Of a stretch of 41,402 bases of DNA, positions 23,085 to 32,719 are shown piece by piece. Source of the DNA: an uncultured Sutterella sp. (lineage in GTDB: Bacteria > Pseudomonadota > Gammaproteobacteria > Burkholderiales > Burkholderiaceae_F); NCBI GenBank assembly GCA_937906995.1, contig CALESB010000061.1, forward strand, positions 1-41,402. Reading direction: 5' to 3'. A program made the translations under genes and the position numbers. The notes under the pieces were generated by a model. It saw nothing but the letters and a program-made list of their open reading frames with translations, was not told the origin of the DNA and did no database searches. Positions within the stretch are counted from its first letter, which is position 1, and every line of letters begins with the position of its first letter.

Positions 23085-23682
23085 GATGAATCATTTCCTT
23101 AATTGGTGAAAAGGTCTTACGATGAATTCTGCTAGGTCCTAATTTCTCTAAAGCCGTTAAGTGGTCTGCAGTTCCATACCCCTTATGCACTGAAAAATTG
23201 TAACCAGGATAAAGCGACTCGGCTTGAACCATCTGGGCATCTCGAGTTGTTTTGGCAATAATCGATGCAGCAGAAATAGCCGGTACCTTAGCGTCACCCT
23301 TGACGATGGCTTCACTAAGATAGTTCCATTTTGGCAATTTATTACCATCAACTTGAACAAAATCGGGCTGTACTTTTAAGCCTTCGACCGCTCTTTTCAT
23401 TGCCAACAGTGCGGCCTGTAAGACATTGATCTCATCGACCTCATCACAGGTGGCTTCACCTACGCTCCAAGCTAAAGCCTTTGTTTTAATTTCCTTGGCT
23501 AAAACTTCGCGTTTTTGAGCCGTTAGTTTCTTGCTGTCATTTAACCCTTCAATGGGTTGCTTTGGGTCCAATATGACAGCTGCAGCGATAACGCTACCAG
23601 CCAAAGCGCCTCGTCCTGCTTCATCAACCCCCGCCATTAACTCATAAGTTAACGAAGAGAATAAATCATCACTGATTTGCAT
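23059..23682 (-). CDS. rnhB: ribonuclease HII
   Basis: This 207-residue enzyme cuts RNA in RNA-DNA hybrids and removes single ribonucleotides from DNA. Catalytic residues are D20 and E21 in AGVDEAGRGALAG, and D112 in FVQVDGNKLP. The later SIIAKTTRD and YPGYNFSVHKGYGT blocks are the family hallmarks. It sits six bases after lpxB and overlaps the methyltransferase gene, in the conserved order lpxA-lpxB-rnhB. Confidence 0.96.
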   Translation of the reverse strand: MQISDDLFSSLTYELMAGVDEAGRGALAGSVIAAAVILDPKQPIEGLNDSKKLTAQKREVLAKEIKTKALAWSVGEATCDEVDEINVLQAALLAMKRAVEGLKVQPDFVQVDGNKLPKWNYLSEAIVKGDAKVPAISAASIIAKTTRDAQMVQAESLYPGYNFSVHKGYGTADHLTALEKLGPSRIHRKTFSPIKEMIHHESAKNSK

Positions 23683-23688
23683 ACGATC

Positions 23689-24825
23689 CTAACCACAAAC
23701 GCTTTGAATCGCCTGTGTAGCCAATGTTGGCGTATCACGCAAAAGACTTTCATGCATAACTGTGAAGCGATCAATTAGCTTTTGATCGTTACGCTTTTCA
23801 TAAGCATGCCAAAGTTGAAATGCTAGCGGTTCTGCACGACAGTAATACTGCAAAAGTTCTGGCACTAAAAGCTCACCGGCTAAGATATTGGGCAAGCTAA
23901 CATAATTGATAATGCCCTTTTTCTGCATCAAAATACCGGTAAAACCAGGCATAGCATAACCGACAACCATCGGTCGCTTGAATAATGCACACTCTAATGC
24001 TGCCGTTCCTGAGGCCAATAAGACGGCATCGGCCGCTTCCATAGCATCATGGCTTTTGCCTCGAACTAATGTGGTGGCTGCTTTAACGCGAGGAAACTTT
24101 TCTAAGAAAGACACTATTTGTGCCTCTCGTTCTGCATCTGATGCAGGGACCACAAATTGCGAGCGAGAATCGAAATCGAGAATCCGATCACAAGCACCAA
24201 AAAAGTGGGGCGAGCACCATGCGACCTCTGCTTGTCGAGAACCTGGCATCACTGCAAATAAGGGGCCTGACACATCAAGCTTAAGTCGCTCTCTGGCAGC
24301 CAACTTATCCGGTTGCATCGGAATAACCCGTGCTAATGGGTGACCAATGTACGTGGACTCAATGCCAGCCTTATCCATTAACTCCTTTTCAAACGGAAAG
24401 ACCAATAACATATGATCCACCGCTTTTTTAATGGTATGAATACGCTCTGGACGCCAAGCCCAAATGGAAGGACAAACAAAATGAATCGTTTTAATGCCTC
24501 GCTCGCGTAAGTAAGTTTCGATCCCCAAATTAAAGTCTGGTGCATCCACCCCAATAAACGCTCTTGGATTAATTTCCAAAACGCGTTTTTTCATCTCTTT
24601 TTGAAGCATCAATAAACTTGGCAAGCGACGCAATACTTCAACATAGCCACGTACTGCAAGTGCTGAACTTGGGTGCCATGCCTCAAGGCCCGCCTGAACC
24701 ATTTTTTCGCCACCAATACCAAACATGCGCTCACCCTCATAAAGAGCACTCACATGTGGAAGAACCAATGACGCGATATAGTCCCCAGATGTTTCTCCGG
24801 CTAACCAAGCAATGCCTTTAGACAT
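23689..24825 (-). CDS. lpxB: lipid-A-disaccharide synthase
   Basis: LpxB (glycosyltransferase family 19) joins UDP-2,3-diacylglucosamine and lipid X into the lipid A disaccharide at the inner membrane. The 378 residues match the family (about 380). The N-terminal AGETSGDYIA, the VDAPDFN block, CPSIWAWRPERI, and the later LLASGTAALECAL are all recognisable. The start is ATG 24825 after an AGGTAGGG site; a GTG at 24831 is the alternative. It follows lpxA by 14 bases. Confidence 0.96.
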   Translation of the reverse strand: MSKGIAWLAGETSGDYIASLVLPHVSALYEGERMFGIGGEKMVQAGLEAWHPSSALAVRGYVEVLRRLPSLLMLQKEMKKRVLEINPRAFIGVDAPDFNLGIETYLRERGIKTIHFVCPSIWAWRPERIHTIKKAVDHMLLVFPFEKELMDKAGIESTYIGHPLARVIPMQPDKLAARERLKLDVSGPLFAVMPGSRQAEVAWCSPHFFGACDRILDFDSRSQFVVPASDAEREAQIVSFLEKFPRVKAATTLVRGKSHDAMEAADAVLLASGTAALECALFKRPMVVGYAMPGFTGILMQKKGIINYVSLPNILAGELLVPELLQYYCRAEPLAFQLWHAYEKRNDQKLIDRFTVMHESLLRDTPTLATQAIQSVCG

Positions 24826-24839
24826 GTTCACCCTACCTG

Positions 24840-25637
24840 CTAGTTCTTCGGTCGAATAATACCGCGTTGACTTGAAGCAATAAAGTCACGCATCAACGTG
24901 AGTTCTCTTGCAACATGCGGATTATTTTCAATCAAAACCGTTAAAGCCGTCACAGCTTCAGCAATTGTTAAACCATCTCGATAAATGACTTTATAGGCTG
25001 CCTTGAAAGCATTCAAAGCTTTCAAATCAAACCCTGCACGACGCAAGCCCACAATATTTAACCCGTGGGGCTCGGCCGGATTACCATTACAAATCACAAA
25101 TGGCGGGACGTCCATCAAAAGAATGGAACCACCACCAACCATGGCACCTTCACCAATACGACAGAATTGGTGTACGCCAGCTTGACCACCCAAAATTGCA
25201 CGATCGGCAACAACACTATGGCCAGCCAAACCAACGTTATTCGCTAAAATCGTATCATTACCAACAATACAATCATGAGCAATATGGGCATTTGCCATAA
25301 ACAAATTGCGAGAGCCAACCACTGTAATACCGTGATCTTGTGTCGTACCTGTCGAAATCGTCACGTGTTCACGAATCACATTGTCGTCACCAATTACTAA
25401 ACGGGTAGGTTCACCGTTATACTTCTTGTCTTGAGGTTCACAGCCGATGCTTGCATTGGGGAAAATGCGATTACGTTCCCCAATTTCAGTATAGCCATGA
25501 ACATTGACATGAGAGATTAATTCCGTACCAGCACCAATCTTGACATGCGGACCAATCACACAGAAGGGACCGACAACCACATCGTCAGCTAACTCAGCTA
25601 AAGGGTCAACAACTGAGAAAGGATGAATTTTTGCCAT
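24840..25637 (-). CDS. lpxA: UDP-N-acetylglucosamine acyltransferase
   Basis: LpxA catalyses the first step of lipid A synthesis, moving an R-3-hydroxyacyl chain from ACP to UDP-GlcNAc. The 265-residue protein is a left-handed beta helix of hexapeptide repeats (about 5-190) with a helical C-terminal cap. The catalytic histidine is H121 in ANAHIAHDC, equivalent to E. coli H125. GHSVVADRAILGGQAGVHQFCRIG is in the usual place. A 72-base gap precedes it after fabZ. Confidence 0.97.
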   Translation of the reverse strand: MAKIHPFSVVDPLAELADDVVVGPFCVIGPHVKIGAGTELISHVNVHGYTEIGERNRIFPNASIGCEPQDKKYNGEPTRLVIGDDNVIREHVTISTGTTQDHGITVVGSRNLFMANAHIAHDCIVGNDTILANNVGLAGHSVVADRAILGGQAGVHQFCRIGEGAMVGGGSILLMDVPPFVICNGNPAEPHGLNIVGLRRAGFDLKALNAFKAAYKVIYRDGLTIAEAVTALTVLIENNPHVARELTLMRDFIASSQRGIIRPKN

Positions 25638-25709
25638 AACTTTGACCTTTTTAATAAATTAAGGAACCTTGTCGAAAGCAACAAGTCCAATTGCAAGAAC
25701 TGACGATAA

Positions 25710-26159
25710 TTACTCAACCTTGCGTCGTGCGCACATCAAGGTGGCTTGGCAGGCTAACTGTCCGTCAACGGTAGCCGTCACATCAAACTTACCAATACCA
25801 CCACGATCACGTAAATAATGAACCTCTAAGCGCATTTGATCGCCCGGCAAAACCACACGCTTGAAACGCGCACCATCAATACCGGCAAAGAAGAATAAGG
25901 TGCTTTCATCATGAGCTTGTTCACCTAAACGCTCCATGGCCAAAATGGCACCCGCTTGAGCCATCGCTTCCAAAATGAGAACACCTGGCATAACCGGGCA
26001 CTCCGGGAAGTGACCCGTAAATTGCGGTTCATTAGCCGTCACATTCTTAATACAAACGCACGTCGTTTTGTCTTCAGATACGCTTTCAACACGATCGATC
26101 AACAAAAACGGATAACGATGCGGAAGCATCTTCATGATATCGTTGATATTGTATTTCAT
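25710..26159 (-). CDS. fabZ: 3-hydroxyacyl-[ACP] dehydratase FabZ
   Basis: This 149-residue hot-dog-fold enzyme dehydrates 3-hydroxyacyl-ACP in fatty acid elongation and competes with LpxA/LpxD for the same substrate, which explains its place in the lpx cluster. Key residues are PHRYPFLLID (13-22), catalytic H50 in FTGHFPECP, and E64 in LILEAMAQAG. It lies 18 bases after lpxD. Confidence 0.97.
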   Translation of the reverse strand: MKYNINDIMKMLPHRYPFLLIDRVESVSEDKTTCVCIKNVTANEPQFTGHFPECPVMPGVLILEAMAQAGAILAMERLGEQAHDESTLFFFAGIDGARFKRVVLPGDQMRLEVHYLRDRGGIGKFDVTATVDGQLACQATLMCARRKVE

Positions 26160-26177
26160 AGCTCAAAAGTCCTTGGA

Positions 26178-27260
26178 TTACTTTTCTTCAAATTGAGAAA
26201 CCTTACCTTCTAAGGCAATGATACGTTTTCTCAATTCTGGCAATTTCTTCAATAAAACAGCACACTTATCGCTTTCACGGTTTTCCATGGCAGGGAAAAA
26301 GCCCATCATTAACTTAGCGTCCTTGTGCCAAGAAACAATATTGGAAGATGGCCCCACCGTCACATCAGACGGAATAGTGATATGACCATTGATCACAGAA
26401 CGACCACCAAAAATAACATGGTCACCAATCTTGACACTACCAGCAACTGTCACACAACCAGCCATAACACAATGTTTGCCCATCTGAACGTTATGAGCAA
26501 TTTGAATGAGGTTATCGAGCTTTGTGCCTTCTCCAATGACTGTATCTTCTAAAGCACCACGGTCAATACAAGTATTCGCTCCCACTTCAACATCATCACC
26601 AATGGTAACACCGCCGATTTGGGGAATTTTCACCCACTGACCATCAAATGGAGCAAAACCAAAACCGTCAGCACCAATCACACTGCCAGAGTGCAAGATG
26701 CAACGCTTACCAATCTTACAGCCATGATTAACCGTAGCATTGGGATGCAAATGCGTTTTTTCACCAATCACAGAACCAGCACCGACAACAGCGTTAGAAC
26801 CGATCCAAGCCCCAGCGCCCACGATGGCATGAGCTTCAATCACTGCCCCTGCATCAACTCGAGCCGAAGGGTCAACCTGCGCCGTTTCATCGATGTGAGC
26901 TCTCGGACTAATACCAGATTTAAATTGATTCATCTGCGCATCAACCACTTGCAAAGCAAATGCGAACCAAGCATAAGGATCAGGCGTGATAACCATTGCG
27001 CGAGGCGTTTCATTACCAAAGATTTCTTGACGATCTTCGTCACGCAATACAATCACACCAGCTTGGCAATCCTTGACTTCATGACGAAACTTTGGATTGG
27101 CTAAAAATGCGACCTCATGACTCTTAGCATGACTAAGCGTACCAATTGAATTAACGGCAACATTTTCATAAGGTCCGACGAGCTTGGCTTCAAGACGACC
27201 ACCACTTTGGACTTGAACGGCTTGAACCAACATGGCAATCGGAAACAACTTTACTTGCAT
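26178..27260 (-). CDS. lpxD: UDP-3-O-acylglucosamine N-acyltransferase
   Basis: LpxD adds the second, N-linked hydroxyacyl chain in lipid A synthesis. The 360-residue protein has the N-terminal uridine-binding domain (about 1-110), hexapeptide repeats (about 115-320) and a C-terminal helix (KKLPELRKRIIALEGKV). The catalytic histidine is H256 in NLIQIAHNVQMG. It starts three bases after skp, so the two are coupled. Confidence 0.97.
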   Translation of the reverse strand: MQVKLFPIAMLVQAVQVQSGGRLEAKLVGPYENVAVNSIGTLSHAKSHEVAFLANPKFRHEVKDCQAGVIVLRDEDRQEIFGNETPRAMVITPDPYAWFAFALQVVDAQMNQFKSGISPRAHIDETAQVDPSARVDAGAVIEAHAIVGAGAWIGSNAVVGAGSVIGEKTHLHPNATVNHGCKIGKRCILHSGSVIGADGFGFAPFDGQWVKIPQIGGVTIGDDVEVGANTCIDRGALEDTVIGEGTKLDNLIQIAHNVQMGKHCVMAGCVTVAGSVKIGDHVIFGGRSVINGHITIPSDVTVGPSSNIVSWHKDAKLMMGFFPAMENRESDKCAVLLKKLPELRKRIIALEGKVSQFEEK

Positions 27261-27263
27261 GGT

Positions 27264-27758
27264 TTATTTCCCTAAGGCTTTAATGACTTTTTCGGTGATA
27301 TCTACATTGGGGCCAACATAAACGGCCTCTTGAACGATTAAATCGTATTTTTCTCGTTCTGCGATCTCACGAATAACTTTATTGCTACGCATAAGGATGC
27401 TTTGCAACTCTTCATTGCGACGACGATTTAGATCTTCTCGCAATTCACGTTCTCGACGTTGAAGGCGACGTTCTTGATCAGCCAACTTACGTTCACGATT
27501 TAGACGTTCCGTTGGGCTCAATGTGCCAGCCTCTTTTTGAAATTTTTCTACGTCAGCTTTCAATTGCTTAGCTGACACAGAAATTGAATCTTGACGACTC
27601 TCAAACTCTTTAGTCAGTTTTTTTTGAGCTGCCTTAGCCGCATCACTTTCTCGCAAAATTCGGTCAGGATTGACCACACCAATTTTTGTATCGGCTAAAA
27701 CACTCTGCCCCAATAAACCTAAAGAAATTACAGAGGCCATCAAAAGTTTTTTCACCAT
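27264..27758 (-). CDS. skp: OmpH/Skp periplasmic chaperone
   Basis: Skp carries unfolded outer-membrane proteins through the periplasm to the BAM complex. From ATG 27758 the protein has 164 residues, with a Sec signal peptide (KKLLMASVISLGLLGQSVLA, cleaved before DTKIG). A long charged coiled coil (about 40-130, LNRERKLADQERRLQRRERE) forms the tentacles, and a C-terminal beta strand with IVQEAVYVG follows. A GTG one codon on is an alternative start. It lies between bamA and lpxD, the standard order. Confidence 0.95.
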   Translation of the reverse strand: MVKKLLMASVISLGLLGQSVLADTKIGVVNPDRILRESDAAKAAQKKLTKEFESRQDSISVSAKQLKADVEKFQKEAGTLSPTERLNRERKLADQERRLQRRERELREDLNRRRNEELQSILMRSNKVIREIAEREKYDLIVQEAVYVGPNVDITEKVIKALGK

Positions 27759-27786
27759 CCTTGGATACTCCAATAAGTACGGCAAA

Positions 27787-27817
27787 GGGAAAGAGACAGT
27801 TTCCAATGCCCTTTCCC
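27787..27817 (-). other. intercistronic hairpin between bamA and skp
   Basis: GGGAAAG (27787-27793) can pair with CTTTCCC (27811-27817). No T-run follows in the minus direction, so it may slow RNA decay or separate expression of bamA and skp. Confidence 0.35.
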
Positions 27818-27863
27818 CTTAAATTTTTAGCAACTTTTCAGGTTTTCCGGTGTTCTCAACTCA

Positions 27864-30176
27864 CTAGAACCCCGTACCGATTTGGAATTGGAAGCGTTCG
27901 ATTTCATCGTTTTCCTTATCCCCAATCGGAGCCGCCAGGCTAAACTTCAACGGGCCAAGAGGTGAAATCCAGGACACACCTACACCCACAGAATAACGAA
28001 GATCAGCCAAATCGATATTCATCTTATCCTTGACGTTACCGTTTCTATCATAGGTGTCACCCCATGAATAACCACCGTCAAGGAACGTAAACCAACGTAA
28101 AGTGCGGTCAGCTCCAGGTAGCGGCATTAACAACTCTAACGAGAAGTTCATCGAGGCTCGACCACCGGCTGCGTCACCATCAACATCACGTGGACCTAAG
28201 CTTGAACTTTCATACCCACGAACACTACCAATGCCGCCAACATAGAAGTTCTTAAAGAACGGATAAGGCTTACCGCCCCATGAGTCGCCATAGCCTAACT
28301 CTAAGTTACCGGCTAAAGTTATGCTCTTCGTTAACGGTTCATAGTGAGAAACTTGATAGTTCATGCGGTAGTAACGCAAGTCCAACACAGGTAAGGTAAT
28401 TTCGCCAGATAAGCGTTGATACGTACCGCGATTCGGAGCCAATGCGTTATCTCGGCTATCGCGAGACCAGCCCACCGTTGCTGCCACAGATTTTGGAGAT
28501 TCTCCAAAATGATCGACATATTGCTTATAGCGCATCGGAGCATTAGGACCTGCATCAACAATAGTATTTTCAAACTTACCGCCCAAGAAAACACGGTCAT
28601 ACTCTGTAAACGGGATACCCCAGCTCACAGCCGCACCGCGAGTTTCATAAATCACGTCATCCGTGATTTCTTGGTCTTCCATGTCCACCTTACGATCATA
28701 AATATCGATCGTACGAGAAACACCCTCTGGCGTAATATAAGGTTCGGTAACACTTAAAGCATAGGTACGCGTGCTGTCAGATGTGTCGACTTGAACGCTC
28801 ATGGAGTTACCCGTACCAAAAATGTTATTTTGAGCAAAACCAGCACTCAAAATAATACCGTCAGACGTAGAGTAACCTGCGCCCAAGGAAATGCTTCCCG
28901 TAGGACGCTCTTGAACATTAACTTCTAAATCAACTTGATCTCGGGTCCCTGGGACTGGTTTAGGATCAACTGTGACAGAGTCAAAATAACCTAAACGGTC
29001 AATACGGTCACGAGACAGTTTCACCTTTTGGCTATCAAACCAAGCAGCTTCATATTGACGGACTTCACGACGAATAACCTCGTCTTTAGTCTTGGTATTA
29101 CCAGAAATGTTGACCTTACGAACGTAAGCACGACGACCTGGGTCGATGGTGTAAACGATCTTAACGGTATTGTTATCACCAACAACCGGCGTCGGACGCG
29201 CTGTAGCAAAAGCATATCCTAGAGAGGAGAGCTTTTGAGCAATCGCTTCAGAGGCGGTATTAATTTCCTCTGCGTTATAGATAGAATCCGGCTTAATCTC
29301 AATTAACGGTAAAAGATCATCTTGAAGGCCCAACATGTCACCTGCCAACTCAACACCGCTGACTGTGTATTGTTCGCCTTCTGTTAAGTTAATTGAGATA
29401 AAAATGTCTTTTTTGTTAGGTGCAATTGAAACTTGAACACTGTCAACCTTGAAATCAAGGTAACCATTGTTAAGGTAGAAAGAACGAATTGCTTCAATAT
29501 CTGCAGCTAACTTTTCACGGGAATAGAGGTCACTTTTGGTGTACCAACTCATCCAGCCGCCGGTGCGCAGAGCCATTTGCTCTTGTAACTCGTCGTCATC
29601 CATGATGTTGTTACCAACAAAACGAATTGACTTAATCGTTGCGGCCTGACCTTCATCGACAACGATAGAAAGGCGCACACGGTTTCTATCCAACGGCGTA
29701 ACAGTTGTTTTAACATCAACGCCATAGTAACCACGAGCCAAATATTGACGACGCAATTCTTGGTCAGCCTTATCTAAAATGGCCGAGTCAAAAATACGTC
29801 CTTCACTCATACCGACGTCACGTAGGCTTTGAAGCATGGCTTTTTCATCAAAAGCACGAATACCTTGAGTCGTAATAGTCGCTACTGCAGGTCGCTCTTG
29901 AACCGTAACAACTAGAACATTACCGTCTTGTTCTAAGCGGACATCGCGAAATAACCCCGAAGAATACAGAGCGTGAATCGCCGTATTGCCTTTGGCTGTT
30001 GTAAATTCATCACCGACTTGGAACGGTAAATGAGAAAGAACAGTTCCTGGTTCCGTACGTGCAATCCCTTCGATACGGATATCTTTAATCGTAAAGTCTT
30101 GCGCGAAGACACCACCGGCAATGGCCATTAAAGCCGAAGCCACGGAAATTTTTAAAGCAGAATATTTAAAACTCAT
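27864..30176 (-). CDS. bamA: outer membrane protein assembly factor BamA
   Basis: BamA is the essential outer-membrane insertase for beta-barrel proteins. The 770-residue protein has a signal peptide cleaved after GGVFA (25), five POTRA domains (about 26-420) and a 16-strand barrel. The L6 motif is VRGYESSSLGPRD, with Y where most have F. The C-terminus FQFQIGTGF ends in the phenylalanine needed for recognition. It follows rseP by 29 bases and precedes skp, the two steps of outer-membrane protein delivery. In other bacteria this cluster answers to sigma-E; no such promoter can be claimed here. Confidence 0.97.
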   Translation of the reverse strand: MSFKYSALKISVASALMAIAGGVFAQDFTIKDIRIEGIARTEPGTVLSHLPFQVGDEFTTAKGNTAIHALYSSGLFRDVRLEQDGNVLVVTVQERPAVATITTQGIRAFDEKAMLQSLRDVGMSEGRIFDSAILDKADQELRRQYLARGYYGVDVKTTVTPLDRNRVRLSIVVDEGQAATIKSIRFVGNNIMDDDELQEQMALRTGGWMSWYTKSDLYSREKLAADIEAIRSFYLNNGYLDFKVDSVQVSIAPNKKDIFISINLTEGEQYTVSGVELAGDMLGLQDDLLPLIEIKPDSIYNAEEINTASEAIAQKLSSLGYAFATARPTPVVGDNNTVKIVYTIDPGRRAYVRKVNISGNTKTKDEVIRREVRQYEAAWFDSQKVKLSRDRIDRLGYFDSVTVDPKPVPGTRDQVDLEVNVQERPTGSISLGAGYSTSDGIILSAGFAQNNIFGTGNSMSVQVDTSDSTRTYALSVTEPYITPEGVSRTIDIYDRKVDMEDQEITDDVIYETRGAAVSWGIPFTEYDRVFLGGKFENTIVDAGPNAPMRYKQYVDHFGESPKSVAATVGWSRDSRDNALAPNRGTYQRLSGEITLPVLDLRYYRMNYQVSHYEPLTKSITLAGNLELGYGDSWGGKPYPFFKNFYVGGIGSVRGYESSSLGPRDVDGDAAGGRASMNFSLELLMPLPGADRTLRWFTFLDGGYSWGDTYDRNGNVKDKMNIDLADLRYSVGVGVSWISPLGPLKFSLAAPIGDKENDEIERFQFQIGTGF

Positions 30177-30205
30177 TTTTTTCTTCGAGTATGTCGCAAC
30201 TTTGG

Positions 30206-31549
30206 CTATTCTAACAGCCGAACAAAGTCATTGGTAAGTGCCAATGCCGTTAAACACAGCACAAATAATAAGCCAACCTTTTGACCAATCACCATAAAGG
30301 ATTCAGGTAAAGGTCGCCCACGAAGCATTTCCAACAAATAATACAGGAGGTGACCACCATCTAACAACGGCACTGGTAATAAATTTAAGATCCCTAAACT
30401 GACCGAAATCATAGCCAAAAAGGACAGGTATACACGCCACCCCATTTGTGCACTCTTGCCCGCATAATCAGCAATCGTCACAGGTCCAGAAATGGATTCC
30501 GTCCCAGCTTGGCCGCTAGCAACCTGCGTAAGACCGTTCCAAGTCATTTTTGTGATGGATACCATTCGATCAAACCCAGCAATAATGCCATCGATTGGAC
30601 CCTTTTTTAGCCATATAACATTGGGCATTAACCCTATATGACAACCCACAATCGCCCTTTTCTGAAGCTTCCCGTCAGCGCCAGGCACTTCATAAACACG
30701 TGGGGTTACCGTCACTTCACGAATTTCCCCTTCTTTACTTTCAAGCACCAAACGAACGGGTTGGTTAGGTGATAATTTAATCAAATCAACCAACTCTTGA
30801 GGTGTAATGCCATACTTGCCATTGGCAGCTAGAACGCGATCCTCCTCACGGATACCTGCTTCAGAGGCGGGATGATCGGCCATAATTTTTAGTAAAACAG
30901 GACGACCATAATAGAGATTGATACCAAGTTGGTGATTAATATCGACTTTCTCATCAGTCATATCAACACCACTTAAATCCCAATAAATATAGTGCGTTTG
31001 CCCAGAGCGTTTAAGCTCCATCTCTACATTTTTTTGTCCTGCCTTAGACAGCAATAGCCAACTATAGTCCTGCAACCCTTCAACTTTCTTTTTGTCGACT
31101 GCAACAATTTCATCAAGAGCTTTAACTCCTAATGAGGCTGCTTGACTACTAGGCACAGGGGTTGCCATCACTGGCTTAACCTCAGCCTGACCCATCATGG
31201 CAATGAAAGCAAAAAAGACAATCGCTAAAAGAAAATTAGCTAATGGTCCAGCACTGACTATTGCGATGCGCTTATAGACCGATTGACGATTGAACGCCCT
31301 AGGTAAGTCTTCTGGAGTTACCTGCCCTTCTCGCTCATCAACCATCTGCACAAAACCACCCAGTGGGATGGCAGCAATTTGCCACTCAGTTTGATCCTTC
31401 CCTATTTTTTTAGACCAAAGCTTAGGGCCGAATCCAAAACTGAATTTAATGACTTTTACCCCACACAATCGGGCAACAATATAATGCCCCAACTCGTGAA
31501 AGGTAATTAAAATGCCGATAGCAACCAAAAAGGCAACTAACGTGTCCAT
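30206..31549 (-). CDS. rseP: RIP metalloprotease RseP
   Basis: This site-2 intramembrane zinc protease cuts anti-sigma factor RseA and signal-peptide remnants. The 447-residue protein has zinc ligands H18, E19, H22 in HELGH, the third ligand D397 in PVPLLDGG, four membrane helices, and two PDZ domains between (about 115-330). The start lies inside dxr, 13 bases overlapping in another frame, so translation is coupled. Position before bamA is typical. Confidence 0.96.
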   Translation of the reverse strand: MDTLVAFLVAIGILITFHELGHYIVARLCGVKVIKFSFGFGPKLWSKKIGKDQTEWQIAAIPLGGFVQMVDEREGQVTPEDLPRAFNRQSVYKRIAIVSAGPLANFLLAIVFFAFIAMMGQAEVKPVMATPVPSSQAASLGVKALDEIVAVDKKKVEGLQDYSWLLLSKAGQKNVEMELKRSGQTHYIYWDLSGVDMTDEKVDINHQLGINLYYGRPVLLKIMADHPASEAGIREEDRVLAANGKYGITPQELVDLIKLSPNQPVRLVLESKEGEIREVTVTPRVYEVPGADGKLQKRAIVGCHIGLMPNVIWLKKGPIDGIIAGFDRMVSITKMTWNGLTQVASGQAGTESISGPVTIADYAGKSAQMGWRVYLSFLAMISVSLGILNLLPVPLLDGGHLLYYLLEMLRGRPLPESFMVIGQKVGLLFVLCLTALALTNDFVRLLE

Positions 31550-32706
31550 CGGGCCAATTCCTTATCCGTTAAAATGCGAGCTTCTTTATCAACTTCAAGT
31601 ACTTCTTCAAGTGATCTCGGCAACGGCCTTGACATCGAATTAAGCATTACTTTACAAGCTCTTGCAATGTCTAAAAATTTGATCCTTTCATTTAAAAAGG
31701 CTTCGACCGCAACCTCATTGGCGGCATTTAAAATAATCGTCGCAGCGTCCTGACTTCTAAGCGCATCATAGGCATAGCCTAACTGTGGGAAACGATCTAA
31801 ATCAGGTAATTCAAAGGTGCATTGCGCGTATTTTGTAAAATCAACCTTCTCAGCATGCCCATCTAATCGATTCGGCCAACCTAATGAATAAGCGATGGGT
31901 GTTCTCATATCAGGCGAGCCCATCTGAGCCAAAATACAACCATCGGCATATTGAACCATTGAATGGATGAGACTTTGCGGATGTACGACGACATCAATTT
32001 GATCTGGACCAAATCCAAATAACCAAGAGGCCTCAATGACTTCTAGGCCTTTATTCATCAATGTTGCGCTGTCGACGCTGATCTTGCGTCCCATGCTCCA
32101 ATTCGGATGAGCGCAAGCCTCTTGTGGCGTGACATCTGTTAAATCCATGCGGTGACGGAAGGGGCCACCAGAAGCCGTCAAAATTAAACGAGCTCCTGCA
32201 CGATCTTTGGCATTTGCTCCAGACAAACATTGAAAAATTGCATTATGCTCACTGTCGACGGGCAAAAGTTCAGCTCCGCTTTGTTTGATCGTTTGCATTA
32301 ATAATGCCCCACCACAAACAACGCTTTCTTTGTTGGCAAGTAGCAAACGCTTACCAGCCTTTGCAGCAGCAAATGTGGGTGTTAGCCCCGCTGCACCAAC
32401 AATTGCCAATACGGCAATGTCAACCTCAGGTAAAGCTGCTAACTGAGCCATTTTTGCTTCACCAGCCCAGACATCGATATCATTGAGACCGCGACTACTT
32501 AAAGCTTGGCACAAAGCATCTCGTTTAGAAGCATCTGTAATTAATGCAATTTTAGGGCGATGCTTTAAGCACAAATCCGCCAACATCTCAACGCGCGAGT
32601 TGGCGGTTAAAGCAAAAATTTCATACTCAGAGGGATAATGACTAATGACATCAAGGGTCGATGTCCCAATCGACCCTGTTGCACCAAATAAAGCAATTTT
32701 TTTCAT
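31537..32706 (-). CDS. dxr: 1-deoxy-D-xylulose 5-phosphate reductoisomerase
   Basis: Dxr makes 2-C-methyl-D-erythritol 4-phosphate in the MEP isoprenoid pathway, feeding undecaprenyl diphosphate made by the nearby uppS. From ATG 32706 the protein has 389 residues, with NADPH motif GATGSIG (8-14), metal ligands D151 and E153 in PVDSEHNAIFQ, and E222 in LMNKGLEVIEA. A longer frame from 32742 would run into cdsA and lacks family support. Confidence 0.97.
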   Translation of the reverse strand: MKKIALFGATGSIGTSTLDVISHYPSEYEIFALTANSRVEMLADLCLKHRPKIALITDASKRDALCQALSSRGLNDIDVWAGEAKMAQLAALPEVDIAVLAIVGAAGLTPTFAAAKAGKRLLLANKESVVCGGALLMQTIKQSGAELLPVDSEHNAIFQCLSGANAKDRAGARLILTASGGPFRHRMDLTDVTPQEACAHPNWSMGRKISVDSATLMNKGLEVIEASWLFGFGPDQIDVVVHPQSLIHSMVQYADGCILAQMGSPDMRTPIAYSLGWPNRLDGHAEKVDFTKYAQCTFELPDLDRFPQLGYAYDALRSQDAATIILNAANEVAVEAFLNERIKFLDIARACKVMLNSMSRPLPRSLEEVLEVDKEARILTDKELARWTR

Positions 32707-32719
32707 TTGAAAATAAAGG

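Noticed and set aside
26619..27104. Open frame of 161 codons antisense to lpxD
   Set aside because: It is Thr/Asn/His-rich shadow sequence from the hexapeptide repeats of lpxD on the other strand.
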